Assembly (NCBI GenBank): GCA_027924585.1
Contig: BSBM01000232.1
Span: forward strand, 28,964,001-29,028,000
Length of the DNA: 64,000 nt
Direction: 5' to 3'
DNA from: Larix kaempferi
Taxonomy: Eukaryota > Streptophyta > Pinopsida > Pinales > Pinaceae
This document shows, one piece after another, positions 20,701 to 32,520 of the stretch. The stretch's first letter is position 1. The number at the start of each line of letters is the position of its first letter. The translations under genes and the position numbers were made by a program. The notes under the pieces were generated by a model that was given only the letters and a program-made list of their open reading frames with translations, made no database searches and was not told the DNA's origin.

Positions 20701-21281
20701 CACCATACAAGTGCGGTGCCTGTCAGCCGAAGTGAAGCCAACTGAATCTTCACATCTTCTTCTTCAATCTGCTGGACTCGACAATAGACCTCAATTTGCC
20801 TTATCCAATTGTTTAACTTCTCTGCATTCGCTTCCCCATTGAACATGGGCAAATCAAACTTCACATCGAGCTTCAATAAGGGCTTCTTTTGAGGCTCTTT
20901 GTGAGGAACCTTGGAATGCTGAGAATGAGATGAGGAAGAAGCACTTGAACTTGTGCTTGAAGCTGAAGGTGAAGAGGGAGGCTCAGGAGGCTCTTCGCCA
21001 CCTTCCCCTTGGTTAACTGAAGCGTTGCCTTCGTCCTTCACTTCTTTGTCTTCCTTCTTTACTTCACTGCCTTTTCTTTCTTTTGCCATGCGTTCTTCAT
21101 AGTCTGCAAACAACTTGTCTACCTTGTCGGCCATCATATAGAAGACCTTGTGAAAGTTTGCCTCCATCTCGATGCGGGCATCATTAGCATCCATCTTCCT
21201 CCTTCGGTGTGCACGTCCGATCTCGGAATTGTAAGGCTCTAATGTACCCTCACCAGCTTGCAATTTAGCCCTCGTGAGCAT
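17793..21281 (-). pseudogene. Ty3 gag-protease-integrase polyprotein, RT-RNase H deleted
   Basis: Starting at the ATG at 21281 (a GTG six bases upstream is also in frame). Domains in order: acidic/Ser-rich N-terminus; gag core (FDLPMFNGEANAEKLNNWI, near residues 150-320); one zinc knuckle CNHCDTDGHDEESC; a retropepsin-like domain whose active site reads LFDPGSQVNLIS; the first residues of reverse transcriptase (PLPNVGMYRLS); then directly AVIKYKKGTSNKVADMLSRP, the very end of RNase H (junction near 19336-19341); integrase with the HHCC finger (H...H...CVMCSTC), first Asp in SMDFVGG, second Asp in ISDRDSRF, and Glu in DGQTEVVNR; and a chromodomain-like tail near W..KEKV. One in-frame TAG at 18753-18755 lies between the first and second integrase Asp. 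Apart from that stop the frame is open for about 1160 codons. Confidence 0.92.
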
Positions 21282-21309
21282 CCACACTCACAATCCAACG
21301 TCAAATAGA

Positions 21310-21324
21310 CCTGCTCTGATACCA
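21310..21324 (-). promoter_or_regulatory. Primer binding site (initiator Met tRNA)
   Basis: The minus strand reads TGGTATCAGAGCAGG two bases after the 5' LTR ends (…GGATCA, TG, TGGTATCAGAGC). This is the standard complement to the 3' end of plant initiator Met tRNA. Confidence 0.9.
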
Positions 21325-21326
21325 CA

Positions 21327-22781
21327 TGATCCGGAAACAAGATCTTTGCTACTCTATGACGTTAACATGAATTGCATAAAGAGCATGAATGAAGCTCACA
21401 AATCCATAAGAAGAGAACCAAATAGCATAGACAATACACACATAAAGACAACAAGTTGATAACGGAGTTCGTCCAGGATGGACTACGTCTCCGGGCCTGC
21501 TTCTCAATAGGAGGGCCGATCTATAATCTCAGCATAAAGGCAAAATACATGGCAATAATACAATGATACCTTGGCGACAATGGCCAGGAAGAGAATTGCT
21601 ACCCAAAACACAACAAGACTGCTTCCAGCAACTCCGAAGCCTGAAGATGGTGTAAAACGAGTATAAACACTCGTACCTTCCTCCTGCAGAGCTACACAAT
21701 CTCCCTTCTCTCCTTTAGCTACAAAGTCTCTACTCCAAAGCATGAGTGGGAAATGGCAAATGAATGGGTTTATATAGGTTGGCTTTCCCTTCTTCACATG
21801 ACTCTCATGGATTCCTTTGGTTGCAACTAATTTGCCTATCTTGGCCTTGGTTACAACTTCCCTAAGTTGGTTTCCATGTGGTTGGGCTTTTAAGAACATA
21901 AACCAAAAATATGGTTCATGCCCACATGTCCATGGGTTTTCACATTTAGTTACTTCCCCATAATGACATTTACAAAATCCAACAATAATCCATTACATAC
22001 CAAAATCCTTCTTTTAAATAGCATGTTGGTTTTTTTCAACCATAAACCAACTTGTTACAACTTCTTTACAAATATGGCATGTTTGTTTTTGGTTACAACC
22101 ATGCATTAACTTCATAACAACTCAAGGAATAAAATAAATGAGTAATATGTGAGTAATTTTTCCACTCACTTCAAATATTAATCATTTTACAATTTCTCAT
22201 GAGTAAATGCATGAATTTCCTAAAACTCATTTCAAGCACAAATGCATGCATGCTAGTCATCATGCCACTTCATCATGCCATGTCACCATGCCACATCATC
22301 ATACCATGTCATCATGCCACATCAGCATGCCATGTCATCATGCCACATCATCATGCCATGTCAGAATGCCACATCATCATGACACATTATCATGCCATGT
22401 CATCATGCCACATCAGCATGCCATGTCATCATACCGCATCATCATGCCATTTAGCATGCCATGTCATCATGCCACATGTCACCTTGTGATTGGTCTGTAT
22501 TGTATGGATGCCATGTGTCATCCTCTGAGTGGTGCCACATCATCATGTTTGTACAGTACAGATGCCACGTGTCACCTTGTCAGTGGTGCCACGTGGCACC
22601 TCTTTTTGCCAAATTTGCATGTTGACCTTATGGAACAGAACGCGATAACTTTCTCATACGGAGTCCGTTTGAGGTGAAACGAACGCCGTTGGAATCGTCT
22701 CGACGAGCCCTTCAATTTGGTGCTAGTTTTGCTGAGATTGGAGGACTTCAAAATTTTGCCTTCTTAGATCCTCCTGGATCA
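21327..22781 (-). repeat. 5' LTR of the Ty3 element
   Basis: 1455 bp, TGATCC...GGATCA, followed by GGGAT. It is the promoter-bearing copy for the minus-strand transcript (TATA at 21767-21778). See the 3' LTR for differences. Confidence 0.95.
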
Positions 22782-22786
22782 GGGAT

Positions 22787-25225
22787 AAATTATAGTCTCA
22801 TTGGTTTCATTTTTGGGGGGGAACAAGTAGTATGGGAGATTGGATCCCCAATTAATAAGGTGATTGTAATCAAAGTAGTGCAGCAACAAGCATGGTGGTT
22901 CCTCTCTAAAATTTTCATGGAATTTTGAAGACTCAAAGTTGGGAAACTTGGTGGCAACATCAAAGAATTATACAGTCATATCAGAAAGGGTTTCCAAAAT
23001 ATGAAAGAGGTAAAGATTAATTGTGCAAACTTTGTTTTGATGGATTTAATTAATATTTTGGTGTTTAGTGGTGATGTCACAGGGGATATCAATATGAAAA
23101 ATAAAACCCACATCTCCTTGCTTTTCGAAACACACAATTGTAGTACATGAGTGCCACTACTCAGAGTTTTAGAAGCAATTTTTTGGAAAGAAAGAAGGTT
23201 CTTCAACATCCATGTTTGAAATTTCTCGAGGACAAGCAATATTTGGAGGAGAGGATTTTTCATGTCCCAAAATTTTTCAATGGGTCACAATGGCCTAAGC
23301 CACTTGGCCATATTCATGATAGTTTGTCAAATTGATGCTAAGGGTCAAATAATTGCCAAGCATGATGTCCAAGTTAGTAATAATGTAAAATTAGATCCAA
23401 ATAGAAAAGGTAGGTCACATTAAGAGAAAATTCCCAATTCAAAGTTTGCAATATCCCCATCCAAATGAACTATCATGGAGGAAAATTACTAGTTCCCTAG
23501 GTTTGAGTTGGTAGCATTAAAAGTTGGAATAAAGGAGCTACAAGACCCAAAATGACCTTAGACTTACAAATTCACATTAAATGGGTCAATTAAATAAAAA
23601 TAAAAATAAAATAAGGTGGCATTGGATCATGAGGGCACATGAGAGGTTGTGGGACCCACATGTGGCAAGATTCCCCACTACACTTGGCATCATTCTCTCA
23701 CCAATTAGAGTTCCAGATGAAGGGTAACATACTTGTGGGAGTTTACGAGGTATTATTCATGGCATGAATTATGTAAGGTCGAATTGGAGTAGAAAATTAA
23801 CTCCCATGGAAGAGGAAGAGGCATCTTAGAAGAATTGTGACACTTGGAGCTAGATTCCCTAACTCCTATGACAAAAAATGATGAAGATTCTATGACACTT
23901 ATGACAAAGTTCAGACCTGATTGCTAAAATATGACATATATGACATGTCAAGGATAACAATATCCTCCTGGAGGGCAACAAGGGGATTTATGGCATCCAA
24001 TATTCCCCCATTCGAATTGATGGAAGAGGAGAGCTAGGAAAAGTTGCACAAGTGGCATTCATGGGAATCTCTCCTAATTCAAGTTGGGATGAGTCTCTTG
24101 GAGGGAATTCGAGCTAAGGAGACCTTGGGAGGTTAATAAAAAACAAGAAGAAAGAATGAGACTAGCTTTTGATCATTTTCTCATTTGGTAAAAATTGGAG
24201 AGCTTAGCTTGTCCTTGAAAGGTGGATGCTTATCCTTCTTTCCTTAGAACCAATTTCGAGGGTGAAAGATTCCCATCCTAGTTGGTTTATGGAAATTCAA
24301 TTCAGACCTATCAATAAAGCTTCATGGATATGTTTTGATGCAGGTTCAAACCCAACTAAGTTCGAGTTCATCTTCTCTCATTCTTCTCTATGCCTATTCT
24401 AATATCTTAATTCTCTCAATGTCATGTAAATGTGCAAGGGCACACTTGTTGTTGCGTATAGTTAGTGAAGGACTATGGACTATTATTTCAAATTCATGGA
24501 CATGCTAGCTGCTATATATATCTGTAATAATCATATCATCAGAGACACAGCTCAAAACATGATGTATTTCCAGTTATATTTACATTCAAGGAAGAGATTC
24601 GAGCCATTTTCCCCATAGCATTTGCATAGTGATTTTGGAATGATATTATACCTAATTTATATCGGAGTTTGTTGAGTTATTTATCATATTATGAGATGCA
24701 TATGAAGTTACTTTGATGTCCCAAATGATGTGTGCGGACCTCTGAAGTGTTACTATGGTTTATGAAGAAATTCAAGACTCCTTGCCCACCAATTTCACCT
24801 CAAAAACTAGACTCTAGAAGTTTTTGTTCATTGGGATTCCTATTCGACCCTAAAACCAAATATAATGTTGCACATATACTGTTCCTAATTTCCTCTAATA
24901 GATCCAAGTCTCATACCAAGAATTAGTGAAGGTCGTACATTGTTTGGAAGAGCATCTAATGTCAGACCTAAGGGGGATCTCCACTTCTCAAATTAACTAG
25001 TCTTGTTCCGAAACTTCTTCCCATGCAATTTGAAGACAATGGATGGGTATATCCGTTGTTTGTATGTCTAATAGGTGTGTTAATATGTCCTATTCCCTAT
25101 CAATACCTTCCTCCCCAAATTTGAAATCATTTGGAGGTGTTTGGAACCAGTTGTAAACAAAACCCTAGAGTCAAAATAAGGTGAATCCAAGGACTTTCAT
25201 TTGAAGGGATATTACACAATTGATG
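22787..25225. other. No gene recognised
   Basis: About 2.4 kb with short frames only. It is the continuation of the DNA left of 16296. A 33-bp phrase starting CCAAGCATGATGTCCAAG at 23356-23388 occurs again exactly at 32567-32599, so part of this stretch belongs to a dispersed repeat. No protein family was recognised. Confidence 0.4.
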
Positions 25226-25227
25226 TG

Positions 25228-25905
25228 CATGACTTGTTCTCCACAATATATGACTATTTCTATTAGTATCAATTGATGCTTTTATTATTTTCCCTCCTCT
25301 TTATCGTTGTCATTCTTGTTATTAATATAATTAATAATGATTAGTGGTGGGTCCTTATCTCATAAACAAAGGGGTCGCATACACCAATTTGGTGTATATA
25401 GGAATTAGGTGGAATTATAACTTTGAACAAAATTCTCATTGAATCCACAGTGACTTTTAAGAGGTTGAGTATGTCCACTAATTAACTTACTCCACAATTA
25501 TATTTTTTTTATTAGTATTAATGCGTTTATTATTTCCCCTCCTCTTTATGGCTGCCATTCTTGACATTAATATTATAATAAGTATTGTTAATAAACTAGT
25601 GACAAGGTCCTTATCTCATAAACAAAGGGGTCTCATACACCAATTTGTTGTATAACTTTGAACAAAATTCCCACTCGATCCATAATGAATTTTAATAGAA
25701 AAGAGGTTGAGTATGTCCACTAATTAACTTACTCCACAATTATATAATTGTATTTATTAGTATCAATGCTCTTATTATTTTACCTACTCTTTATGGTTGT
25801 CATTCTTGTTATTCATATTATAATAAGTATTATTAATATTAGTGACCGGGTCCTTATCTCATAAACAAAGAAGTCTTATACACCAATTTGATGTTTACTT
25901 AAAAT
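25228..25905. repeat. Diverged tandem repeat of about 240 bp (three copies)
   Basis: Three blocks share CTCCACAATTATAT, a TATTAGTATCAATG.TTTATT block, CCTCTTTATGGTTGTCATTC, GGTCCTTATCTCATAAACAA and ACACCAATTTG, beginning near 25238, 25490 and 25732. Copies have diverged by many substitutions and small indels, so the array is old. Confidence 0.75.
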
Positions 25906-26530
25906 GTGAACTTAAAAATAGATTATTATTATTATGCTAATTCAATATCCATATTAACTATTTTCATTATTCTAATATTTATAAAAATTAAAATTACCAT
26001 TTTCTCAAAATCATGGTTTATTATACTAACCATATTATATATTTAAATAACTACTTTTGAAATAGTTGAAATATAAAAAAATTAAAAATTAAAAATTATA
26101 ATTATGTTTAATTCATAAAATTTTCAACTTTGTTGAAACTTATATTTTAAAATAACTTAGATAATTCCAATAAAAAGAATGAAAGTGAAACATTAAAAAT
26201 GTTTTATGTACACCCTAAAAACCTGATTACAATCTTATCCATACCAAATCATGATGATAACCATAAAGACTTGGTTTACTACCTTATCAACAACGTTTAC
26301 TAGCCCAACCACTTGGTTCGTAATGATTGTTTATATGGGCACTAAGGTGATAGTGTTGTTTAACGACCACTAGTATCGTTGTCATAATGTAACGGAAAGT
26401 TGACCATGACAAATTTGCTATCTCCACTACGTGGCCCGTCTCTTTCACTCTACCACTGATGCCGTGCCTTGTAAAGTAAGAGTACTTTGTTTTTCATTTA
26501 TATTTATTAATTAAGTTGAGTCACTCTTAA
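25906..26530. other. AT-rich DNA, no gene
   Basis: Very AT-rich to 26200, then ordinary sequence. Nothing recognised. Confidence 0.4.
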
Positions 26531-26534
26531 TGTA

Positions 26535-27345
26535 GGTTAGATGGGAGAAGGATTTGTCTACACTATTACTAATCAAGCCCATATTACTAATCAAGCCCAT
26601 ACTATGCACCCCTTGAAATAAGGAAAGTCTCACAAATAACTTTCCTCAACCCCTTCCATGAAATTTGGAAAAAAAAATTGTCCACATTATCACCTATCAG
26701 AAGTCTAGACTATTCATCCTTTGAAATAAGGAAAGCTTCACCCCTTAACCCCATGAAATTTGGAAAAAGGATTTGTTCACAGTATCACCTATCATAAGCT
26801 CACACCATTCACCCCTTAAAATAAGGAAAGCCTCACATATAACTCTCTCTTGTCAACCCCTTCCATAAAATTTGGATGAAGGATATGTCCACACTATCAC
26901 CTATCAGAAGCCTAGACTATTCACACCTTCCTAGACTATTCACACCTTTAATAATGAAAACCTCACAAATAACTCCCTCAATCCCTCCCATGAAATTTGG
27001 AAGTCCATACTATCAAATAGGAAGTCTCCTCCCACCAAATTTGAATCCATGATCATGTTTATTTAACTTTATTTATTTATTTATTAAATTGAGTTTATAT
27101 TTAGGATTATGAAACTTTCTCTCACCAAATTTGAATCAATGATTATGTTTATTTTACTTTATTTATTTATTAAATTAAGTTTAAATTTGAGTATGTTGGA
27201 TGGAAAAAGGATTTGTTCACACTATCACCTATCATTAAATCTGGATTATACATCTAAAGAAAGTCTCATAAATAACTCCCCTCTACCCCTCCCATCAAAT
27301 TTCAAACGGTAAACTTTATCCCTCCCATCAAATTTCAAACGGAAA
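26535..27345. repeat. Tandem repeats upstream of the oxidase gene
   Basis: Five or six imperfect units of about 110-130 bp. Each contains GGATTTGTCCACACTATCAC, CTATCAGAAG, a TGAAATAAGGAAAG block, TCACAAATAACT and CCCCTTCCATGAAATTTGG. The last part has a second small repeat, CCCTCCCATCAAATTTCAAA, twice (27287-27350). The array ends about 100 bp before the coding start of the oxidase gene, so it forms most of its upstream region. Confidence 0.75.
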
Positions 27346-27390
27346 ACTTAATTTACAATGTAGGACTAAACCCACACAAACCAAAAACTC

Positions 27391-27401
27391 TTATATATAT
27401 A
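27391..27401 (+). promoter_or_regulatory. TATA box of the oxidase gene
   Basis: TTATATATATA lies 47-57 bases before the ATG at 27448, with a pyrimidine/CA-rich stretch downstream suitable for a start site near 27420. The 5' leader would be short, about 25-30 bases. Confidence 0.55.
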
Positions 27402-27447
27402 CACACTCTCATATTTCATATTCCACTTGAAGCAAGCAACAGAAGTG

Positions 27448-29364
27448 ATGGCGTCTCTTCTTGAAATTTCCCTCGCTCGTATTGCCTTGTCGGTATGTAT
27501 CCTGGTTGTCGTTTATTTGGGGAGACCGGGCGTCGAAGGGTGCAGCATTTCCCCTCCCACAGTGGTATGCTCAGAAGGGGGATGCGACATCATTAACAAC
27601 CAAGGCTTCTGGGAAGATCGGGCCCCTTGCAAAGCGGCCGCCTCTGTCTTTCCCACCACGGAGGCAGAGCTGGTGGCCGCTGTCGCTCAGGCCGTAAAGA
27701 GAAAGCAGAAGATTAACGTGGTCAGCGGCCTCGCTCACAGCCACACCAGACTCGTTTGCGTGGGGGAGGCGGGGCTCATCATCAGCACCAGAGACTACGC
27801 AGCCACCCCACGCGTTAACCAAACTACCAAGACGATCACGGTAGAGGCGGGCGTTGTTATGCGAGATCTGTTGGACGAGGCCGCCAAGTCCGGCTTGACA
27901 TTCCCTACCTCCACATCCTGGGAGGGAGTGTCAGCGGCCGGGTCTGTGAGCACCGGAGCCCATGGCAGCAGTCTTGTAGGTAGGGGGTCCGCCATCAATG
28001 AATACGTAGTGGGCATGCGCTTGGTCATCCCTGCACCTGCGTCGGAGGGGTACGCCAAGGTCATTGAATTGACGGAGACGGATGAAGATCTCAGGGCTGC
28101 CAGATTCGCTCTGGGAACTCTGGGGGTTATTTCCAAGATTACCTTCGCTCTGCAGCCCATGTTCAAGCGCTCCGTTTCCTTGAGCTTGGAGGATGACGCT
28201 GGATTAGAGGATCGTCTCGAGAACTTCCTTTTGAAATATGAGTTTGCAAATGTTTACTGGTATGTTGGCCATGGGAAGGCCCTCATGGGAAAGATTGATA
28301 GAGCTCCCCTAGATATGCCCGGCGATGGGCTCAACCAGGCTTCCTACCAGCCCGCCATGGTCTTCAATGTTGAGAAAAGCGCTGCAAACTGTGAGTTATG
28401 TATACACAGTGTATATATTTATCGAATAAATATAGAGGTGTTATATTATTTGATTGAATATTGTGGATATTTAGAATACTTATATTGATTGTTTGGGAAT
28501 ACAGATGACGCTATTGAAGCCGCGGAGGATGCAGACAAGCTGTGTAATCAGACGGGGACATCCATGAACAACCGTGTGAAAAGCGGCGGCGGGTTTCTGA
28601 ACGACGGGATTCGTTTTACGGGGTATCCTGTCGTGGGTTTCAACCACCGGATGGTTAACTCTGGCGGGTGCGAAGACTACCATCAGAAGCACGACAACCA
28701 GTCGAGCTGCACGGCCACACAGATCTTAGACAAGAATCAATTTATTTGTTCGTGGGATCGCCGAGCGCGCGGCAGATTGTCATTCGATGTGGAAATCAGA
28801 GTTCCCCTGTCGCGAGCTCGACAGGCCGTCCTGGACGTGAAGAGCATCAGAGCTCTGCATCCCAAGTCTCTGTGCGCGCTGGAAGGGTCGGGAATCGTTA
28901 TGCGAACGATCAAGAAATCGGAGGTAGCTTATTTGGGCCCTGCCGAGGACGTTGTGACGTTTGAGATAAGTTACTATCGATCTCGGCAGGCCTACGTTCC
29001 GACATGGAACATGGACGTTTATCAGGAGATAGAGCAGATGCTCATAGAAAAGCACGGTGGCAGTCTGCACTGGGGGAAATCTGGGGGTCACTTGTTCCAG
29101 GGTTTGGCGGAGAAGACTACTGTGAATTTGCAGCAGTTTTTGATGGTGAAGAAGAGGCTCGATCCAGATGGCCTCTTCTCTAATGAATGGACAGATGGAC
29201 TTTTTGGTATCGGGGGCCGAAACGTAGAAGTGCTGAAGGAGGGGTGCGCGCTGGAGAAGCTGTGCAAGTGTAGAGAGGATATCCACTGTGCTCCAAAGGC
29301 GGGTTACCTTTGCAAACCGGGCAGGGTATGGACGAAAGCTAGGGTTTGCAGAAAAGGGAATTAG
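27448..29364 (+). CDS. L-gulonolactone oxidase-like, two exons
   Basis: Exons 27448-28390 and 28505-29364 join in frame (943 + 860 = 1803 nt, 600 residues). Family role: FAD-dependent oxidation of L-gulono-1,4-lactone toward ascorbate. The N-terminus has a hydrophobic segment (ARIALSVCILVVVYL, residues 10-24) and a signal-peptide-like boundary, so a secreted or endomembrane protein is expected. The FAD-binding PCMH domain spans about 60-230, with VVSGLAHSH (91-99) and the STGAHGSS block (168-175). The C-terminal ALO domain has HWGK at 503-506. A Cys-rich tail (GCALEKLCKC...CAPKAGYLCKPGR) is typical of plant members. Length equals the family norm of about 590-610. ATG 27448 is chosen over the in-frame TTG at 27427 because the signal peptide then starts correctly. 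The coding sequence is clearly GC-richer than its surroundings. No stop, frameshift or missing motif is seen. Substrate choice within the family cannot be decided from sequence. Confidence 0.93.
28391..28504 (+). other. Intron of the oxidase gene (114 bp)
   Basis: Donor GTGAGT at 28391, AT-rich body, and acceptor AATACAG ending at 28504. Splicing after AAC T and joining to AT GAC restores N-Y-D and continues the frame. Reading through would stop at 28486-28488, which confirms that it must be removed. Confidence 0.9.
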
Positions 29365-29425
29365 GTCATCCCACTGCCAAAGATAGAGGGATTCAAGGGA
29401 ACAGCTCCTCTGAAGCAATGTGGTG

Positions 29426-29431
29426 AATAAA
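29426..29431 (+). terminator. Polyadenylation signal of the oxidase gene
   Basis: AATAAA lies 62 bases after the stop codon, followed by T-rich sequence. It is the first canonical signal downstream. Confidence 0.5.
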
Positions 29432-29439
29432 TACTACAC

Positions 29440-30590
29440 AATTTTTTCCGTTTTAATATAATATATATATATCATTTTTGCCCGACCTATTCCATCCAGG
29501 TAAATAAAATCTTTACTAATTAATACTATTATTATTCGTTATTGTAATGGATAAGGGCAACTATGTTAATATATTTTAATTATCCACTCGACCATGTTAA
29601 TATTTTTTAATCAAATAGTATAAACATATATAAGTCTGACAGATGAGACTTATATGTTGCTATTTTGCTATCTATTACATTCACTTAACTTATAATAAAC
29701 ACAAAGATCTTATTCGACAGAGAGAAATATGTAATACACAGTTTTACAAAAAAGGCCAAGAGTATATCAGTTCAGCAGTTAAAAATAAAAAATCTGAACC
29801 CAATCAAAATCGATCAGCTGAGATTCCTGAAATTCCTCCCATTTGATTTCTCCCTCTTCTCCATTGTAAGAAGTTCTTCTCCGGTGTAAGCAGCTTTGGA
29901 TAGCTGGTATGCAAAAGAGTTATGTTCACGGTAGATGTGATCAAAAAATAATGTTAAAAAGTTCAATTTTTTCTTTGAATGGACTGCACAACTGATAAAG
30001 AACTATATCTGGTTTATTAAAGCAAATTATAATATAAAAATATTTTTAATTTTATTAGAAATTAAAAATTTTAATTTTAATTTAATGTGTACAGATTTAT
30101 TTTATTTTAGTGGTTGAAATTGGTAAATTCACATTTTTTCTTATTTGGAGGATTAACCTTAAATTTTTTATACAAGGTAATATAATTCAAAACCATTACA
30201 CTAATATAGAAATTATGAAGTGAATATGTTATTTATAAATTAAATCTTGTATTATTATATTAAATTTTATGTTTTTATGAGTGGGTTTATTTATTTAGTT
30301 TTTATTATATATGGAGAATTGATGTATAATCAGAAATATATTTATTTAAACAAGATATAATTAAAGTTGACTTTCAACACGTAAGTGCTATAAAATTAAA
30401 TTTGAATTTGGGTGAGAAGAATAACAATAACATTTAATTAATTAATACCTAATTTTATTTTTTTCATTTTTATAATTATATATTTAATATTTATATATAT
30501 ATAGATGATTTATTATTATTTTTAATGTTAGTATATATTTTAGATTTATATGTTTGTTTTAACATCGAAACAATGATACAAATTGTAAAA
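29440..30590. other. AT-rich intergenic DNA, no gene
   Basis: Long A/T runs and TATATA tracts. The only frame of any length (29643-29846) has no recognisable content. Confidence 0.5.
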
Positions 30591-30935
30591 CAAAATTCCA
30601 ATGTAAGAAGCTGTACGGTAAACATAATTTGCCTGTATTTTTTTAAATGTCACGTTGGAATTTGATGTCATATTTACTTGTCAAATTATAATTTTATGAT
30701 GACCATATGTTATGGGTGCCTTTCACTATGTACATAGTGATATATCATCTTTCAATTAGGATCCACCAATTTTTTTGTGAATTAAAAAATCCACCATTTT
30801 TTTTGTGATTTAATAAATGAAGCTAATGGATTATCAATGAATGACGAATTCTTTACAAAGTGGTTCAAGGTTGCATGCTACATGGTTGTAGAGATTATAA
30901 TCTTTATGTTATTTTTTCGAATGTATAGGTATGCA
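30590..30935. repeat. Dispersed repeat, copy 1 (copy 2 at 36310-36690)
   Basis: It shares with 36.3-36.7 kb, in the same orientation and order: GTAAACATAATTTGC, TTGGAATTTGATGTCAT, GACCATATGTTATGGGTGCC, TTTCACTATGTACATA, GGATTATCAATGAATGAC, GGTTCAAGGTTGCATGC, and a TTTTTTCGA.TGTATAGGTA end. Similarity is roughly 80 per cent by eye. Function and class are unknown; no coding potential. Confidence 0.75.
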
Positions 30936-31067
30936 AATATGATTATCACAATTACATTAAATGGATTTGTGTATGCTATTAAAAATATATTATGGGAATT
31001 TTAGTTTAGTTTTAATTAATATCTACAATATATATTGTAAACCAAATATGTTTAATGCGTTTGTATT

Positions 31068-32520
31068 GGTGTGTTTGTAAGTCCTAGCATGGTTCTAAAT
31101 CTTTCAAACTTTTCTCGTCCAAGTGCTTTGGTGAAGATATCTGCAATTTGATCATTTGTGGAACAATGATGTAAATGAATTGTCTTGGCCTCTACATGAT
31201 GTTAAACTAGATGATACTTTGTATTGATATGTTTGGTTTGATCATGGAATCTAGGATTCTTGGCCAACTTGATTGCATAAGTGTTGTCAATCAAAAGTGG
31301 AGTGGAGTTCTCTTGTTTCTCCTACAAATCTTCAAGTATCTTCCTAAGCCACACAATCTCTTTGGTTGCTTCTACAGCAACTACATATTCTACCTCTATT
31401 GTCGAATCTGTTGGAACTAATTGTTTGTGTGAACTCCAGCAGACAACTGCTAATCCAAGACTCATCGTGTATCCAGAAGTGGACACTCATGTTTCTTTGT
31501 TACCATCGAAGTTAAAATCAGAGTACCCAATAAGTTTGAAGTCATCCTCCTTAAAAAACTTGAGTCCCTTTCAAGTATCTTAGAACTCTCTTTGTTATAG
31601 ACCAATGTCCTTCACAAGGTTTGTGCATGAATCGTGAAAGAATGCTAACAACACAAGAAATATTTGGTCTAGTGGAAGTAAGGTAGATAAGGCTTCCTAC
31701 AAGTTGTCGGTACTTGGTTGCATCCTTAAATTCTTTTCCTTAACTTGATGTGAGCTTTAGCTTTTGTTCCAATAGAGTTGAGAGAGGGTTGCAATCTATC
31801 GTGCCAAATCTGTTCAACAATTCTCCAATATATTTTTTCTGAGAAATGAATATGTACTTAGGATGTTGAGTCACTTCAATTCCTACGTAATAGTGAAGAT
31901 TTCCCAGATCAGTCATTTCAAATCCTTTCTTTAAGTCTTTCTTTATGGATGCTATATATCATCCGTAAAAGAAAGATCATCCACATATATTACAAGAAAC
32001 ACAACAGATCTTCCAACCTTTTTTACAAACAATGTTGTGTCATCAAGATTGTAATGTTTGAAATTCAACTTTAGAAGATGTTTGGTTAGCTTTTCATACC
32101 ATGCTCAAGGTGCTTGTTTCAGGCCATACAAGGATTTGACAAGTTTGCATACCTTGTGTTCTTGTCCCTTCACAACAAAACTTTCTGGTTGAGACATGAA
32201 GACATTTTATTTCAAGAATGCAGTATTTACATCCATTTGATGAACTTTCCAACCATTTTTTGCAGCCAAGGAAAGTATAATACAGATGGTTCCCCATTTT
32301 GTTGTGGGAGAGGACGTTTCTTCATAGTCAATTCCTTCTTTCTGTGCATAGCCTTTTGCCACGAGCCTTGCTTTATGTTTGTCAAGTGAGCCATCTAATT
32401 TATATTTTTTCTTGTATACCCACTTGCTTCCAATTGGTTTGGTTACGACTAGAGATTCAAACAGCTTCCAGGTTCCATTCTTTATGAGTGCATCATAGTC
32501 AGTCTGCATGGATTCTTTCC
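31068..32520 (-). pseudogene. Degenerate Ty1/copia RT-RNase H remnant
   Basis: On the minus strand, 32509-32207 reads the start of a copia reverse transcriptase: GSKWVYKKKYK, HKARLVAKGYAQKEGIDYEE and QMDVNTAFLK. Further down come SLYGLKQAP near 32100, a V.YVDDL-like catalytic block near 31990, and the RNase H end ADIFTKALGREKFERF near 31100. Frames change often and many stops intervene. Integrase, gag and LTRs are absent. It is distinct in sequence from the copia copies at 55-64 kb. Confidence 0.88.

Larger units (their letters stand above)
16297..22781 (-). mobile_element. Complete Ty3/gypsy LTR retrotransposon lacking RT-RNase H
   Basis: A 6485-bp element on the minus strand, with two 1455-bp LTRs, a target duplication, a primer site for initiator Met tRNA, a purine tract, and one gag-protease-integrase frame. 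The LTRs differ at about 11 of 1455 positions by hand count, so the insertion is recent compared with the others here. The polyprotein jumps from the start of reverse transcriptase directly to the end of RNase H, so the element cannot copy itself and would depend on a relative for those enzymes. Confidence 0.95.
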
